Assembly: GCA_020746995.1 (NCBI GenBank)
Contig: JAGPXD010000006.1
Location: forward strand, 2,728,001-2,792,000
Source of the DNA: Plectosphaerella cucumerina
Taxonomy: Eukaryota; Ascomycota; Sordariomycetes; Glomerellales; Plectosphaerellaceae
Direction of reading: 5' to 3'
Length of the DNA: 64,000 nucleotides
Positions 11,189 through 21,807 of this stretch are shown here, in pieces. The notes under the pieces are model-generated. The model was not told where the DNA came from. It saw only the letters and a list, made by a program, of their open reading frames with translations, and made no database searches. How positions within the stretch are numbered: position 1 is the first letter of the stretch; each line of letters opens with the position of its first letter. The position numbers and the translations under genes are program-made.

Positions 11189-12886
11189 ATGACCGCTCCA
11201 GAAGAAATCGCCGTCGCCCACCGCCGTCCCGAGCCGCCTACGCTGCGCCGGGGCGAAGATGGCACGACACGGCTGTACGTCAACGGCGCTCCTTTCCTCA
11301 TGCTCGCTGGCGAGTTGCACAACTCGTCGCTGAGCTCAGCAAAGTTCATGTCCGAGGTGTGGCCCGAGATGAAGGCCAACTCAATCAACACCCTCCTCGG
11401 ATCTGTGGCCTGGGAAGACATTGAGCCGCGCGAGGGCCACTTCGACTTCACTGAGCTGGACCGCGTTCTGAAAGGGGCCCGGCAGCACCAGATGCGTCTT
11501 GTCCTCCTGTGGTTCGGCACCTACAAGAACGGCATCTCGACCTACGCCCCCGGCTGGGTCAAGAAGGACACGAAGCGCTTCCCCCGCGTTCAGATTCTCC
11601 AGGCCGGAGGTGTCAAGAAGACGATTGAGATGGTCTCGCCGCTGAGCGAGGAGGCCTGCGCCGCTGACTCGCGCGCCTTCGCCGAGCTGATGCGACACTT
11701 GGCCAAGGTCGACAGGGAGCACTCCACGGTCATCATGATTCAGGTGGAGAACGAGACAGGCCTGCTGGGCGACTCGCGGGACCGATCTCACAGGGCGAAC
11801 AAGGCCTTCGCCGAGCCTGTTCCTCAGGACCTTTTGCAAAAGCTCTCGACGACCGACGTTCATCCCCTTTTCGCCTCTCGCTACGGCTCCATCCCGTCCT
11901 CCGGAGAGCACTCCTGGACATCCGTCTTCGGCGAGGGCCATGCCGCCGATGAGGTGTTCATGGCTCATCACATCTCCTCCTACGTTGGCCGGGTTGCGGC
12001 GGCCGGAAAGAAGGAATACCAAATCCCTCTCTACACCAACACATGGCTCAACTTCGATGACCCATCAGAGCTCGATCTCACAGGCGCCCCCGTCGTTGTT
12101 GGCGGTGGCGGAGACCCCGGTGTCTACCCCTCCGGCGGTCCTTGCCCGCACGTCCTCGACATCTGGCGCCACAACACCCCTGCGCTCGACTTCCTCGCCC
12201 CGGACCTATACTTCCACAAGTACGAGATGGTGTGCCGCAACTACACCCAGCAGGGCAACCCTCTCTTCATCCCTGAGCAGCGACGGGACGACTTTGGTGC
12301 CCGCCGCGTCTGGCTCGCCTACGGAACCTACAGCGCCCTCGGAACCGCGCCATTCGGCATCGACACCGGCGCTGACATCGTGGGCAAGGAGTACAAGATC
12401 ATCTCCCAGATCCAGTCGCACCTACTCGCCGCCGCGCCCAAAGATCGGTTTGGTTTCTTCTTCGATGAGGAGCCGACGCACGGCAGCAAGGAGAAGTGGA
12501 CCAAGGTCATCGGCGACTACGAGGTCATCGTGGAGCGCTGCTTCGTCTTCGGAAAGCCAGGTCCCGGCGGTGGCATGATCATCCACAAGGGCAACGGCAA
12601 GTTCCTCGCCATTGGCAGGGGATTCCACGTCTACTTCAGGAGCACCCGGAAGGAGGCGACCTTCACCGGCATCCTGCGTGCCGAAGAGAAGGAGGTGCTT
12701 GAGAACGGAGAGCTGCAGACGCTGAGGGTCTTCAACGGTGACGAGACGAGGAGTGGCGAGTTCCTGATGATGCCCAACGACGACCCCGACTACGGCGGCT
12801 TCCCTATTGCCGTGACTGTCCCGGCCAGGACGTGCATCGCGGAGGTGGAGGCGTACTGGGTCGAGGAGGCGGAGGAAGACAGGTGA
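11189..12886 (+). CDS. GH35-type beta-galactosidase (DUF5597 class)
   Basis: A single uninterrupted frame of 565 residues from MTAPEEIAVA. The N-terminal TIM barrel opens with LMLAGELHNSS and then SVAWEDIEPREGHFDF, as in GH35 enzymes of the DUF5597 class found in bacteria and some fungi. The acid/base Glu is likely the one in QVENETG (about 188); the nucleophile candidate lies in FIPEQRRDDFG (about 360). The C-terminal 120 residues form a beta-rich domain. No signal peptide is seen, so hydrolysis probably happens inside the cell after uptake, which fits the neighbouring LAC12-like permease and Zn2Cys6 factor. It is the only long intronless enzyme gene in this part of the window, compatible with, but not proof of, transfer from bacteria. 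Confidence 0.88.
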   Translation: MTAPEEIAVAHRRPEPPTLRRGEDGTTRLYVNGAPFLMLAGELHNSSLSSAKFMSEVWPEMKANSINTLLGSVAWEDIEPREGHFDFTELDRVLKGARQHQMRLVLLWFGTYKNGISTYAPGWVKKDTKRFPRVQILQAGGVKKTIEMVSPLSEEACAADSRAFAELMRHLAKVDREHSTVIMIQVENETGLLGDSRDRSHRANKAFAEPVPQDLLQKLSTTDVHPLFASRYGSIPSSGEHSWTSVFGEGHAADEVFMAHHISSYVGRVAAAGKKEYQIPLYTNTWLNFDDPSELDLTGAPVVVGGGGDPGVYPSGGPCPHVLDIWRHNTPALDFLAPDLYFHKYEMVCRNYTQQGNPLFIPEQRRDDFGARRVWLAYGTYSALGTAPFGIDTGADIVGKEYKIISQIQSHLLAAAPKDRFGFFFDEEPTHGSKEKWTKVIGDYEVIVERCFVFGKPGPGGGMIIHKGNGKFLAIGRGFHVYFRSTRKEATFTGILRAEEKEVLENGELQTLRVFNGDETRSGEFLMMPNDDPDYGGFPIAVTVPARTCIAEVEAYWVEEAEEDR

Positions 12887-13107
12887 ACGACTTGTTTGTA
12901 GATGACAGGGCTAGAATTATGACTACTTGATGATTATCTCTAATCGGCTTCCCACCTGCCTCGCCTACGATTTTTCCTCTTTGCACTGATCAACCCCCAA
13001 CAACCTCCTCCCGCCAGGCGTGAGGAGGACCAAGGTCTATTGCACCGCAAAGTATCAGGGACTGGTGACGTCTTGGTCACGCAGTCGGTGATGCCACGGG
13101 CAACACT

Positions 13108-13642
13108 TTAGTACTCCTTCTTGTGCTTCTTCTCGGTGGGGGCCCAGTAAGGCTTGGGCTCCTTGTGGTGCTTGTGCTCCTTGGGGCCGCAGGCGTCGCA
13201 GCCGAACTTGTAGTCCTGTGTCTCCTGTTAGCTTGTTTCCTCGTGGGCTAGGCAGGCCGGACTCACATCGAACTTCCAGCCGCGGTGCGTGTACTCGAAG
13301 TCGCAGTTGTCCTTGCACTCCTTGACGACCTTGCACTCCTTGTCCTCCTTGACCTTCTCCTTGCAGTCGTTGCATTCCTGAGTGGCTGTCAGTGACCAAG
13401 TCCCGACTCCCGAGAGCTCTGTCTCTGCTGCTCTGTAGTGCTGCACTTACGTAGTAGTTGTAGCCGTGGTCCTTGTAGTAGAAGTCGCACTTCTTCTCGT
13501 AGCAGTACTTGACGTACTTGACCACAGTGTGGGTGGTGGTCTCGGAGGTGACGACCTCGACGGAGCCGGACTTGGAGCCGGGAGCCGGGGCGGCGAGAGC
13601 GCCGACGGCGGCGGCGAGGATGAGGGCAGCAGAGGTCTTCAT
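13108..13642 (-). CDS. Small secreted Cys/Lys-rich protein
   Basis: Three exons (13642-13451, 13377-13267, 13215-13108; introns 73 and 51 bp) give 136 residues. A signal peptide MKTSAALILAAAVGALAA is followed by a short Ser/Thr-Val region. The mature part carries nine cysteines (YCYEKKC, ECNDC, three spaced KEC/KEC/DNC, GCDAC) and ends in a His/Lys-rich tail HKHHKEPKPYW...KKHKKEY. No known domain is recognised. Size, secretion signal, cysteine content and a TATAAA box 117 bp before the ATG fit a highly expressed secreted protein or effector; function is unknown. It is convergent with the GH35 gene. Confidence 0.8.
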
Positions 13643-15207
13643 TTTGAGAAGTTGGAACGAGAGTTTTGGGTTTGGGTGTGTTGGATGAGTTGATCAGTAG
13701 CGAATGTGTTGTCGGATGAAGAACAAAAGATGACAAGATGCAAGCCGGGAGCTTGGGATTTATAGATCTTCTGCCAGGCATTGGAAGTACAAGATATGGG
13801 GTGTTGAGTGCGTGGCTGGTCAGGCGATGCTCGACGTCTCCTTCCTGCTCCTGTGGAGGAGCCCATCTCGGCCTCAACAAACTCGATAGTGCTTAGAATG
13901 ACTTCTGATGATACCCGCAACCGAAAGACCGGTTAAGGTCGAAAATCAGTGCCTTCCTTGGTTGGAAGCTAGCCGGCAGCATCCAACCTCGCAGAAGAAG
14001 TCATCTTAGGGTAGGTTGGTGTAACATTTGCTGTCCTCCCTCTATCACCATGGTCCGGACGGATGCTATGGAAGGATGAGAACAGTCCGTCGGTTGATTA
14101 GCTTGGATGTGCCTGTCATCAACTCGAGCTATGCCGACCTCGTTCAACACCCCGATTGATACCAGAAATACCCCATTCCTCCAGAAAGCTCTTTCATTGG
14201 GCCAGGAGCCTTGCAAAATCATGTCAGCAAGCTAGAAAGTCGACACTAATATGACCGGCTGCTGGGTACCGAGGCGTCCAAAGTCAATCTGGCGTGGTTC
14301 GGACTTTGCTGAGAGATCTGGTGGGCGCAAGAGGAGCGGGAGAAGCCGTCTCGAGGCAGTTCAGGCGTGTTCAGGGGCCAATAAACAATTCTTTCTTGAA
14401 GAGACTGTGGAGACGAGGCAATCTGCGTGGTTGGGCGTCAGCTACAGCAGCGTTGCAAGCTTGAAGCTAGCAGGTTTGTGACCGAAGTTGCGTACGATGT
14501 GGCAGAGAAAGCAGATTGATACACCGTTCTTGTTCGAGTTTGAACCTCCAACCGTTGCATGTTGAAGGTTGAACTTCAACGTTGCCATGTTGTGGTGCCA
14601 TGGTGCCATGCAAACAGCAACATCATGACGGCATCCAAGGGAAATGCTTCTCCAGCTTCACATCTCGAAGCTTCCTGACACGGAGCTCGTTCGTTTCTGG
14701 AGGCGTCATTACGCAGCAAGGGCTTTCAACGGTTGAAAGCTTGTCAAGCCAGCCACGCTTATGAAAGAGGCCAACTTCGCCTCATGTCAGCCCCCGCACG
14801 CGAACTGAAACTTTGAAGCATTGTTGTTGGCATCCACGATTCTCTGGTTGGCGAATCGATGGGAAGATCTCCACCCCTGCTCGTGTTGAAGTCGTCGGCG
14901 TAAAGCTTGCATCGAGGAGTCGACCAGACCCACAAGCTTACCGCAGCGGTCGAGATGTGAGCAGCCCAAGGCGCCTGGGAAGGAATCCTATCATCGGGAA
15001 TATGAATGAAGCCATCACCCAGTCATAGTGCCACCACTGGCTGATACCCCGATCCCGGTGAGACGCAAGTGCCTGGCGGAAAACCGGAGCTGACCTCCGG
15101 GTGCAGAGAACCCCTCACTTGTGGCCGAAGGAGTGCTCGTATTCGCGATGACTGCCTTTCATCATGAACGGCATTCAGATCTAAATGCCGTTTGACCCCG
15201 TAGGCCG
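13643..15207. other. Intergenic region, no gene seen
   Basis: About 1.5 kb. It begins with the promoter of the secreted protein gene. All open frames are short, unsupported by family motifs and not joinable by good splice sites. No repeat or RNA gene was recognised. Confidence 0.65.
13759..13764 (-). promoter_or_regulatory. TATA box of the small secreted protein gene
   Basis: TATAAA on the minus strand about 117 bp upstream of the ATG at 13642. Confidence 0.55.
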
Positions 15208-16254
15208 TCAGCGTCTCCTCCTTCGCTGATTCCTCGCCCGCTGGAACATGCCCAAGGCCGTCATGACTGCCATGATGGCCCATCTCTCCCCGAGCAGCCC
15301 CGACGCGCCCGTGCCGACGAAGGCGAACTTCATAGCCTTGGACATGCTGTACCCCGGCTCTGCCCAGACGGCGACCACCTCGGATCCATCACTGCTTCTA
15401 GGTCCGCCGCCGGCGTAGCGCATGTCGCCCTGCGAGCCCGCCCCTGGAGGAGGGCCTGCAGCGAGCCGCACCAATTTCCAGCCATAGCCACATCCATCCA
15501 AGACAGCGACGGCCTCTCCCCTGCTCCGGCGCCACTCGTACTGTTCCACCGGCCACCGTCCCCCATTCTGTTGCGGGCCCGAGTTCCCAACGTCAATGAC
15601 AAAGGTGTAGCTCTCGGTGAAGCTGGAGCCTCGCACCGCCTCGATGGTGGTGGGTGCTCCGGGGAATGCGGCCGGCGGCAGCGTGACGGCCATGCCCGCG
15701 CTGAAGACGATGTAGTCCAGGGTGGCCAAGGTCGGGTGATCCTCCGAAGCTCCCGAGTGCAAGACGAGCGATGCGTCTCCGAGCCCGGAGTGAATTCTGA
15801 GAGCGTAGATGGGCTGCGCCTGGTGTTCGGCCAGGTAGAGGGTGCGGCTAAAGGATTGCATGTACACGTTGAAGGCGGGCGGGAATTGGCGCGGGATCAT
15901 CTGTGGTGCAGGGGGGTTGGACGTGCTATGAGGCCGGCGTCTAGAGGACATTGCCTGCTGGCCAGGGTACGGGGAGAGGAGCGATGGGCGAGGGGAGACT
16001 GGCGAAGCAGCCGGCTTCGGGCTGGGGCGAGGACTCGGAGTTGGACTCGGCCGTGAGGGCTCATGGGCGGAGTGCGGTCGCGTATGGCCGGTCCCTTGAT
16101 GCACAGGCTGGCCTTGCTGCCACTGAGGAGGCTCAAGCCAGGAGGAGGAGGACTGTCCAGCATTGTTGCTAGTATGCGGCCCTGAGGTTGGGGAGTTCGC
16201 CGGCCTGCTGCTGTCAATCTCCTCGTAGGGAGGCGGGGCATCCGGGGCGGGCAT
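15208..16254 (-). CDS. Conserved fungal protein with PPPY motif and beta-rich core
   Basis: An intronless 348-residue frame. The first residues hold PPPYEE, a PY motif of the kind bound by WW domains of Rsp5-type ubiquitin ligases. Residues about 15-125 are Pro/Ser-rich and look disordered. From about 125 (FNVYMQSFSRTLYLAEH) to 290 the sequence alternates short strands and reads like a compact beta domain: YALRIHSG, ATLDYIVF, YTFVIDVG, EQYEWRRSRGEAV, YGWKLVRLA. This is reminiscent of tubby/LURP-like barrels, but the resemblance is weak and I do not assign a function. The extreme C-terminus (AIMAVMTALGMFQRARNQRRRRR) is a hydrophobic helix with a basic tail. Confidence 0.75.
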   Translation of the reverse strand: MPAPDAPPPYEEIDSSRPANSPTSGPHTSNNAGQSSSSWLEPPQWQQGQPVHQGTGHTRPHSAHEPSRPSPTPSPRPSPKPAASPVSPRPSLLSPYPGQQAMSSRRRPHSTSNPPAPQMIPRQFPPAFNVYMQSFSRTLYLAEHQAQPIYALRIHSGLGDASLVLHSGASEDHPTLATLDYIVFSAGMAVTLPPAAFPGAPTTIEAVRGSSFTESYTFVIDVGNSGPQQNGGRWPVEQYEWRRSRGEAVAVLDGCGYGWKLVRLAAGPPPGAGSQGDMRYAGGGPRSSDGSEVVAVWAEPGYSMSKAMKFAFVGTGASGLLGERWAIMAVMTALGMFQRARNQRRRRR

Positions 16255-16636
16255 GATGAAAGAGAGGGCCTGATGAATATGGTAGATGATGAAATGCGGG
16301 AAGGGATCTCTGGGTGTGTATTCCTGGGAAATATGAACCGCAAATGGAGTCTGACGCGTTTCGGATGTTCAGGATGCTCGAGCCTTGGCTGCTTATTCCC
16401 CACTGGACACGGTGATGTCACGCCCAGACGGGGCACCAAGACTGACCGTGACGGGCGCTCGTGGCGCAGGATGGGACTGGTGGTCCCGGAAGACAGCTGG
16501 AAACGATCGGACGGTTAGCGGCTTGGTACCCTTACAACGTCCGTTATTTCTGGGTCAGATGGGGAAGGGCCAAGACTCGAGACAGCCTTACATGTACAAA
16601 CAAACGACGGGGGTATTATTTTCTGCTTCTCTCCGC

Positions 16637-17734
16637 TCATGGGCTAATCACGGTGGTCTTGCTGGCTCTCCATTTCTGCCAGAACTCGGCCATGTCGCTG
16701 TCCAGGGTTCTCTCCTTGGGTTCTGTCGCCCAGCCGGTCGTCGCCGCCTCGGAAATGTTCAGCCACGGCGCCATGGCCTGGTCCCTCTGCCCCCTGCCGG
16801 CGAAATGCACCAAGAAGTCTCCTCGCCTGGCGTGATAGCCTTGGGCTGTGGGATCCAACTTCGTGGGACGGAAATCCTCCTTCTCCAGGGACCGGGGGTA
16901 GGTGTTGAACCAGTATTGAGGGGCCCAGACCACGCCGTCTCGGAATTTGGGCTCGTTCAGTAACAGCTCCATGGCGCTCTGCTCGGTAAAGGGGAGGTCG
17001 GCTTCGGGACGGTAGTATCGGTGCGCCAGGATGGCGGTGAAGAGGTCAATGTTCCACCTGTCGACGCGCATCAGGAAGACCCCGTTATTCAGACCGTTCC
17101 AATCCTTTGTCGCGAGGAAATGGATGTCGTCGGCAGGATCGATCTCGGTTTCGTTATTCCTGGGTAACGGCGCGGGGAGAAAGCTCAGGGGCGATCGACA
17201 GTTGTCAAGGATGATGGTGTCCCGGTCCACCCAAAACATCCACTCCAGGCGTTCGGACGCTGGTTTCTCCATTTCGAGGAGCAGCAGCTCGAGGAGGAAG
17301 GCCGGCTTGTTCCACAGGTCGTCGATAAGCTTCGTGGACAGCACGTGGAGCTTGGTGCCCTGCACAGCATTATGGAGGACATGAGTTCCTAAGGCGCGCT
17401 GGTAGTGGCGCTGGGGATTCCCAAAGTGCGCCGTAACCGTTGCGAGGCGTGGCGGGGGTTGAATCGGCTCCGAGACGAACTCGCGGCAGAACTCGGTGCT
17501 GTTGGCGACACTAAAGTGTGAGAAGCTCCGCCTCGACGGGAAGCATTTCGGGTTCCCGTGGCAGACGACGTTGAGGACTTCTTCGTGTTCTTTCGTGGGA
17601 CCGTGTTGGGTGTGGCGAAAAGGGAGCGACGAGAGCGACTGGCCGTCCCAGTACGCCCAGCCGAGTTGTAGAACCACGAGGGCGAGGACCGTGGCGCAGA
17701 CGCCCTTGATGATTGCTGGCCTAGACGCAATCAT
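16637..17734 (-). CDS. GT34 galactosyl/mannosyltransferase (GMA12/MNN10 family)
   Basis: An intronless 365-residue type II membrane protein. A single N-terminal anchor (GVCATVLALVVLQLGWAYW) precedes a stem and a lumenal GT-A domain. GT34 hallmarks are the DxD motif in WVDRDTIILD (about 170-180), then FLATKDWNGLNNGVFLMRVDRW, and the late FLVHFAGRGQRD. Family knowledge: these Golgi enzymes use nucleotide sugars (GDP-Man or UDP-Gal) to elongate N-glycan outer chains or galactomannan; donor and linkage cannot be decided here. Neighbours give no pathway hint. Confidence 0.9.
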   Translation of the reverse strand: MIASRPAIIKGVCATVLALVVLQLGWAYWDGQSLSSLPFRHTQHGPTKEHEEVLNVVCHGNPKCFPSRRSFSHFSVANSTEFCREFVSEPIQPPPRLATVTAHFGNPQRHYQRALGTHVLHNAVQGTKLHVLSTKLIDDLWNKPAFLLELLLLEMEKPASERLEWMFWVDRDTIILDNCRSPLSFLPAPLPRNNETEIDPADDIHFLATKDWNGLNNGVFLMRVDRWNIDLFTAILAHRYYRPEADLPFTEQSAMELLLNEPKFRDGVVWAPQYWFNTYPRSLEKEDFRPTKLDPTAQGYHARRGDFLVHFAGRGQRDQAMAPWLNISEAATTGWATEPKERTLDSDMAEFWQKWRASKTTVISP

Positions 17735-20700
17735 GGCGGGCCAGGTCGATCAGGTCACTGCAGGGAAACGAAAGGGACGAAGAGAGGGATGAATGAGTGA
17801 CGGGTGCCGGGCCATCGGAATGGACGGCGGCGCGACGGGGTGCGATCTAATATTTGAAATCTTACTTTGGTCGATGGGGGCGCTACCTGTCATCTACTTT
17901 GCTCCAGATACGAAGAACAGTCCAGGGCCTTGTACTCGAAACATAGATGCATGCGGCTTCAGCCGGTCGAAGGGGCTGCGCTGCTGCATTCAGGCCGCCA
18001 AACACCTGTGGCCATCCTGGCAAGTCTTCACCAGTCTTGGCCTAGCCGCGGGATTTTCCCCCTTGGGAGTGGCCAGAAGACCCTGAGACGCTTTTTACAG
18101 CCCCCATTTGAAGACGACCCCGGCGTGCTCGGAGCAGCTGCCTGGAAAACAGGGGGCTCATTTCACTGCATTGTAGCCCCACGATTGGCGACGCGGCCTC
18201 TGCGCTGCTCAGACTCATACCGAGTACGGGACCCATCCTTACGAGAGGAAAAGATCCGATGATGTTGGTGATGGTCTCGTGGTTTACGCCAGCCGATGTG
18301 GGTGATTACATCTTTGTCGCGGCGACCATCATGGTGATCTCTCAAGCTCGTACATGTGTTCGTGTCACATCGCTTGGGCCGTCCAATGGGCTCCCTAAAA
18401 AAGAACACCGCCTCGCACGATCCTTCCGCCGGCGTGCCAATGGTGTGCTTCCCCCAAATTCCAAAAGGAGAGCTCCGAGTCCGGGCAGGGGTTGTAGTGG
18501 GAGCTGAGCCGTCACCTTGACCACACCATGTTCCAGATGGAGGCGCAGCCCCTTTCGTCTGCAGGACGGCCGGTACTTGCGTGCGCCTTAGGGCTCCAGA
18601 AAAGACAACATGCTGGTTGACAACCTGGTCATGCGCCCTAAGGCTTGCAATGATCAGGACAATGCTGGTGCCTCGGTTTTGGAAGCCTGGGGTGGGCTTC
18701 GCGTCGACACGAGGATGCAATGCACGCACGGCACGGGCAGCGATCTGGAGCCACTGCCGGCACCGATGTGTCTCCATTCATACTAGATGCGCCTAGCAAG
18801 GTACTAGTTCATTACCGTACCCGATTTTCCCGCTTCTGTTCTGGCTCCCTGACCCCCGGTCGGAAGCCGCCCCCTTGGGTTCTGGCCAGGTGCCTGGGTT
18901 GATCATGTCTTTCCTGGAGCAGAAGCAAAGAAGAATAGATGGAGATGGTTTCGTAGTCTCAACTTGGAAGAACGGACCACCATCTGCGAAGCTGACAGGC
19001 GTCCCCATTCGGGCATCGGAGAGGGGGCATGGGTTTCTCGGAAGTTCCCGCCCGTGCTGAATCTGCCATCTTCAGACGCACGACCCAGTCTTTTGGGCAT
19101 TCATGGAACTGATATCGGAGTTCAGGGAGTTGTAGAGTCTGGGGACCGCGGATTTGCGTCGCATGCAACGGCTGCAACTCAAAACCTCCAGGCATCCGGC
19201 CAACAACTGCCGAAAGCCAACATGCCTTGACCATGCTTGAGTCGATGTGATGCAGCTTCCTTGGAGCCGCCATTTCAGGGGGCGATCCCGTATCACCTCG
19301 CCCCTGGACGGCACCTAGCAGACCTGCGTCTCATTGGTCCGGTCGGTTCTGATGATAAGTACCTAGTCAGTACGACGGGACGGACTGCTCTCAGCTGGCA
19401 GGGTAATTTGCACCAGCCTACAAAGCATCGAGCGATGCCAATAGTTGGGCCGCCACTGATCCACGCGTCCTTCGCCGACATTGCTGATCGACAGTTGCTC
19501 GCCATACACACGGCTCAACAATATCTGCGGAGTCGGGGAGTGCTCGTTTTGTCACTATGGCCGTTTCTGACGATGTCGTCGATACGACAGCGACAAGGGG
19601 CTTGCTTGGCCGGTGCCTGGAGAGCCCAGGCCAGGGGCTCGGGTCTGCCCCGCACACTGACCTGGAGCACTGGAGCAGTCCCTGACTCCCTGACAAGAAC
19701 GTCTCCACCACGGAATATCGCTGTGAACCCGTCTCGGACTTGCGGAGATTCTCGGTCAACTCGGTTGGCACGGCTAGCCCCAAATCGTTGCATATAAAAT
19801 AGACCTGCCCCGTGGTTTCTCGTGATACGGCAGTCAAAACACGTTCTGTCCTTGTTGACCGGGACGGGACGGCTTCCGCACGGCTGTGCCAGGGCAGCCA
19901 AGGGTTACACGGTACTTCTGGTCGTCGGTTTGTTCCAAGCAAGCTTCTAAATTTCCCAACTCCGCAGCCGTCAAGGGCATCATCGTCAGGTCATTTGAAG
20001 CGCTCAGGACAAGGTCACGACAGGCAACCTTCAACTTCAAGTCGTATGCCGTCACGACATTGCGTTAACTCCCAACACGGGCTGTTGATGGGTCGGGAGT
20101 CAATGACTCCTCCAAGACGGGAGCGTGATAGGCCCTGAATCAATCGTGGAGGTATTGAAGTTCCCAGCAGCAGCATAGCGAGCCCAGCGTTACAAGCCTA
20201 TCGTTGCTGCTGCTGCACGATGCACCCCGATGCCTTCGAGATACCTGTTCATTGAGCACTGGGCCGAAGGAGAAGCATACGATGTGGCGCCACCAACTGA
20301 ACACAGTTCTATTCACCGAACCCGTCGCCGGACGAAGCCGGTATCACCAGACAAGCGAGCGGATGCAGTCCATTGCCTCATTGAGCCAGCGTCGTAAGTT
20401 GACAGCCCTTACCGCTGTGCAGGCCGGCCTCGACAGGGGCTCCCAAGGTTGACCCGCTGGTTGCCAGTCACATGGCCAGTGGAGCTTACCTTCCTTGCAT
20501 CGGTGTTAAGATCCAGCGATGTTATCGTGCAATCCGTCCCGTCGGCTTCGAGCGAGATCTCCCCGACACACATAATGAAGAATAGAAGGGCGAGCCGCAA
20601 TGCGATGTCTAAGCCAGCCGCATGGTCAGACTATATCCGTGCAAGAGCCTTGGCCTTTTCCTTCGTCATCCCTTAGCAATTGTCCCGGAGCACTCAGGTT

Positions 20701-21807
20701 CCTGGTCATTGGCCACTCTGCTGCCAAAGTCCGACGGTTCGGATCACAAATCCATGACCGACCAACGCCTCGGTGATGCGCTCCCTGCTGCCCTGGTCCC
20801 GACTCGGGGTCACCACTGGCGCCGAGACTTTGCTGACTCGCACATTGGCAGTTGCAAGCGCCGCTTGGGCAACCATTTGAGTCGGCCACGCCGCTCGCCT
20901 GATGGATGACGGGGGGCATACCCCTGTGTCAGTGGGCTCATCGGTCGTCCCCCCCTATGGAGAACTTGAAGGCTTCCCACTAAACTCCATGCGGGGTCCC
21001 CGCAGATGCTCACGCTTCCACGCCCGGAGGCTTTTCTCTCTTAGGGACTGGGCATAACGATATTCCCCAGCCTCACCCTGCATGGCGTCACGTCAAGACC
21101 ATTGGCGTGCCTCGAAAGGGCCGATGAGGCTCTGGCTCAAACCGCCCGGCACTTCAAATCTTGGAGATTCTCCCACCTTTCTCCGTCACCCCGCGTGACC
21201 CCGTCCAATCGTCCGGCGAGCTCCTCGTCGTTGAGGGGCGCGGCTGCTCATGTCGAGTCAGGACGTCCTCGTGCACAGCGAATGACTTTTGTTTGCGCGC
21301 TTGGCCCGCCCGCTCTGCTCGTAAAACCACCGCGGATTCCGCCTCTTTGGGTGCTCGCCCGAGCCCCGGAGAGTCTCGCTCAGATTCGGCAACGACATCG
21401 GCATGGCCACCCCGTGGGATGCTCCCATCCACCGCCGGGGTATGTGCTCTTCTCGGTGGGGTATTGACTGACAGTGTGGGCGATGCACGCGCGTGGTTCA
21501 TGACTCCAGTCCCAGCCAGCACATCCCCCAGACCTTGGTCCGTACCCCGGACCCCAGACCTTAGACCTTAGACCTTGGAACGAGTGGTGCGAGCATTCAG
21601 GTCCACATCTAATGATACTGCATCTCGTGGTGTGGCAGGCTAGGTCTCTGGCTAGACCTGACAGGGGCGAGCAGCTGGCTCGTCGAGGGAGCGCCTCCCA
21701 AGATTTAAAGCCCCGTCATGTCCCACATCTACGGCCTCAAGTGATCGCCTTTTCACAAGCACAGCTCGGTCTATCACACTCACCAGTCATCTGCTCCCAC
21801 CATCACC
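17735..21807. other. 4-kb gene-free stretch
   Basis: The longest gap in the window. Open frames of up to about 200 codons occur on both strands, but none shows a recognisable motif, biased amino-acid composition or splice sites that extend it. Base composition is not notably AT-rich, so classical RIP decay is not obvious. A TATATAAAA-like string near 19793 has no gene behind it. The last part must carry the promoter of the transporter at 21808. Confidence 0.6.
21557..21576. repeat. Short GACCTTA tandem repeat
   Basis: Three nearly perfect 7-bp units (GACCTTA, GACCTTA, GACCTTG), with a further GACCTT at 21531. Too short to suggest function. Confidence 0.6.

Noticed and set aside
18163..18777. 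204-codon minus-strand frame in the gene-free stretch
   Set aside because: No motif, mixed composition and no splice extension.
20074..20120. Possible third copy of the hairpin element (TTAACTCCCAACACGGGCTG, then TCGGGAGTCAATGACTCC)
   Set aside because: Only fragments resemble the terminal motif, orientation and spacing do not form a hairpin, so chance similarity is likely.
19789..20138. TATAAAA string followed by a 108-codon frame
   Set aside because: The frame has no recognisable features; an isolated TATA string is not evidence of a gene.
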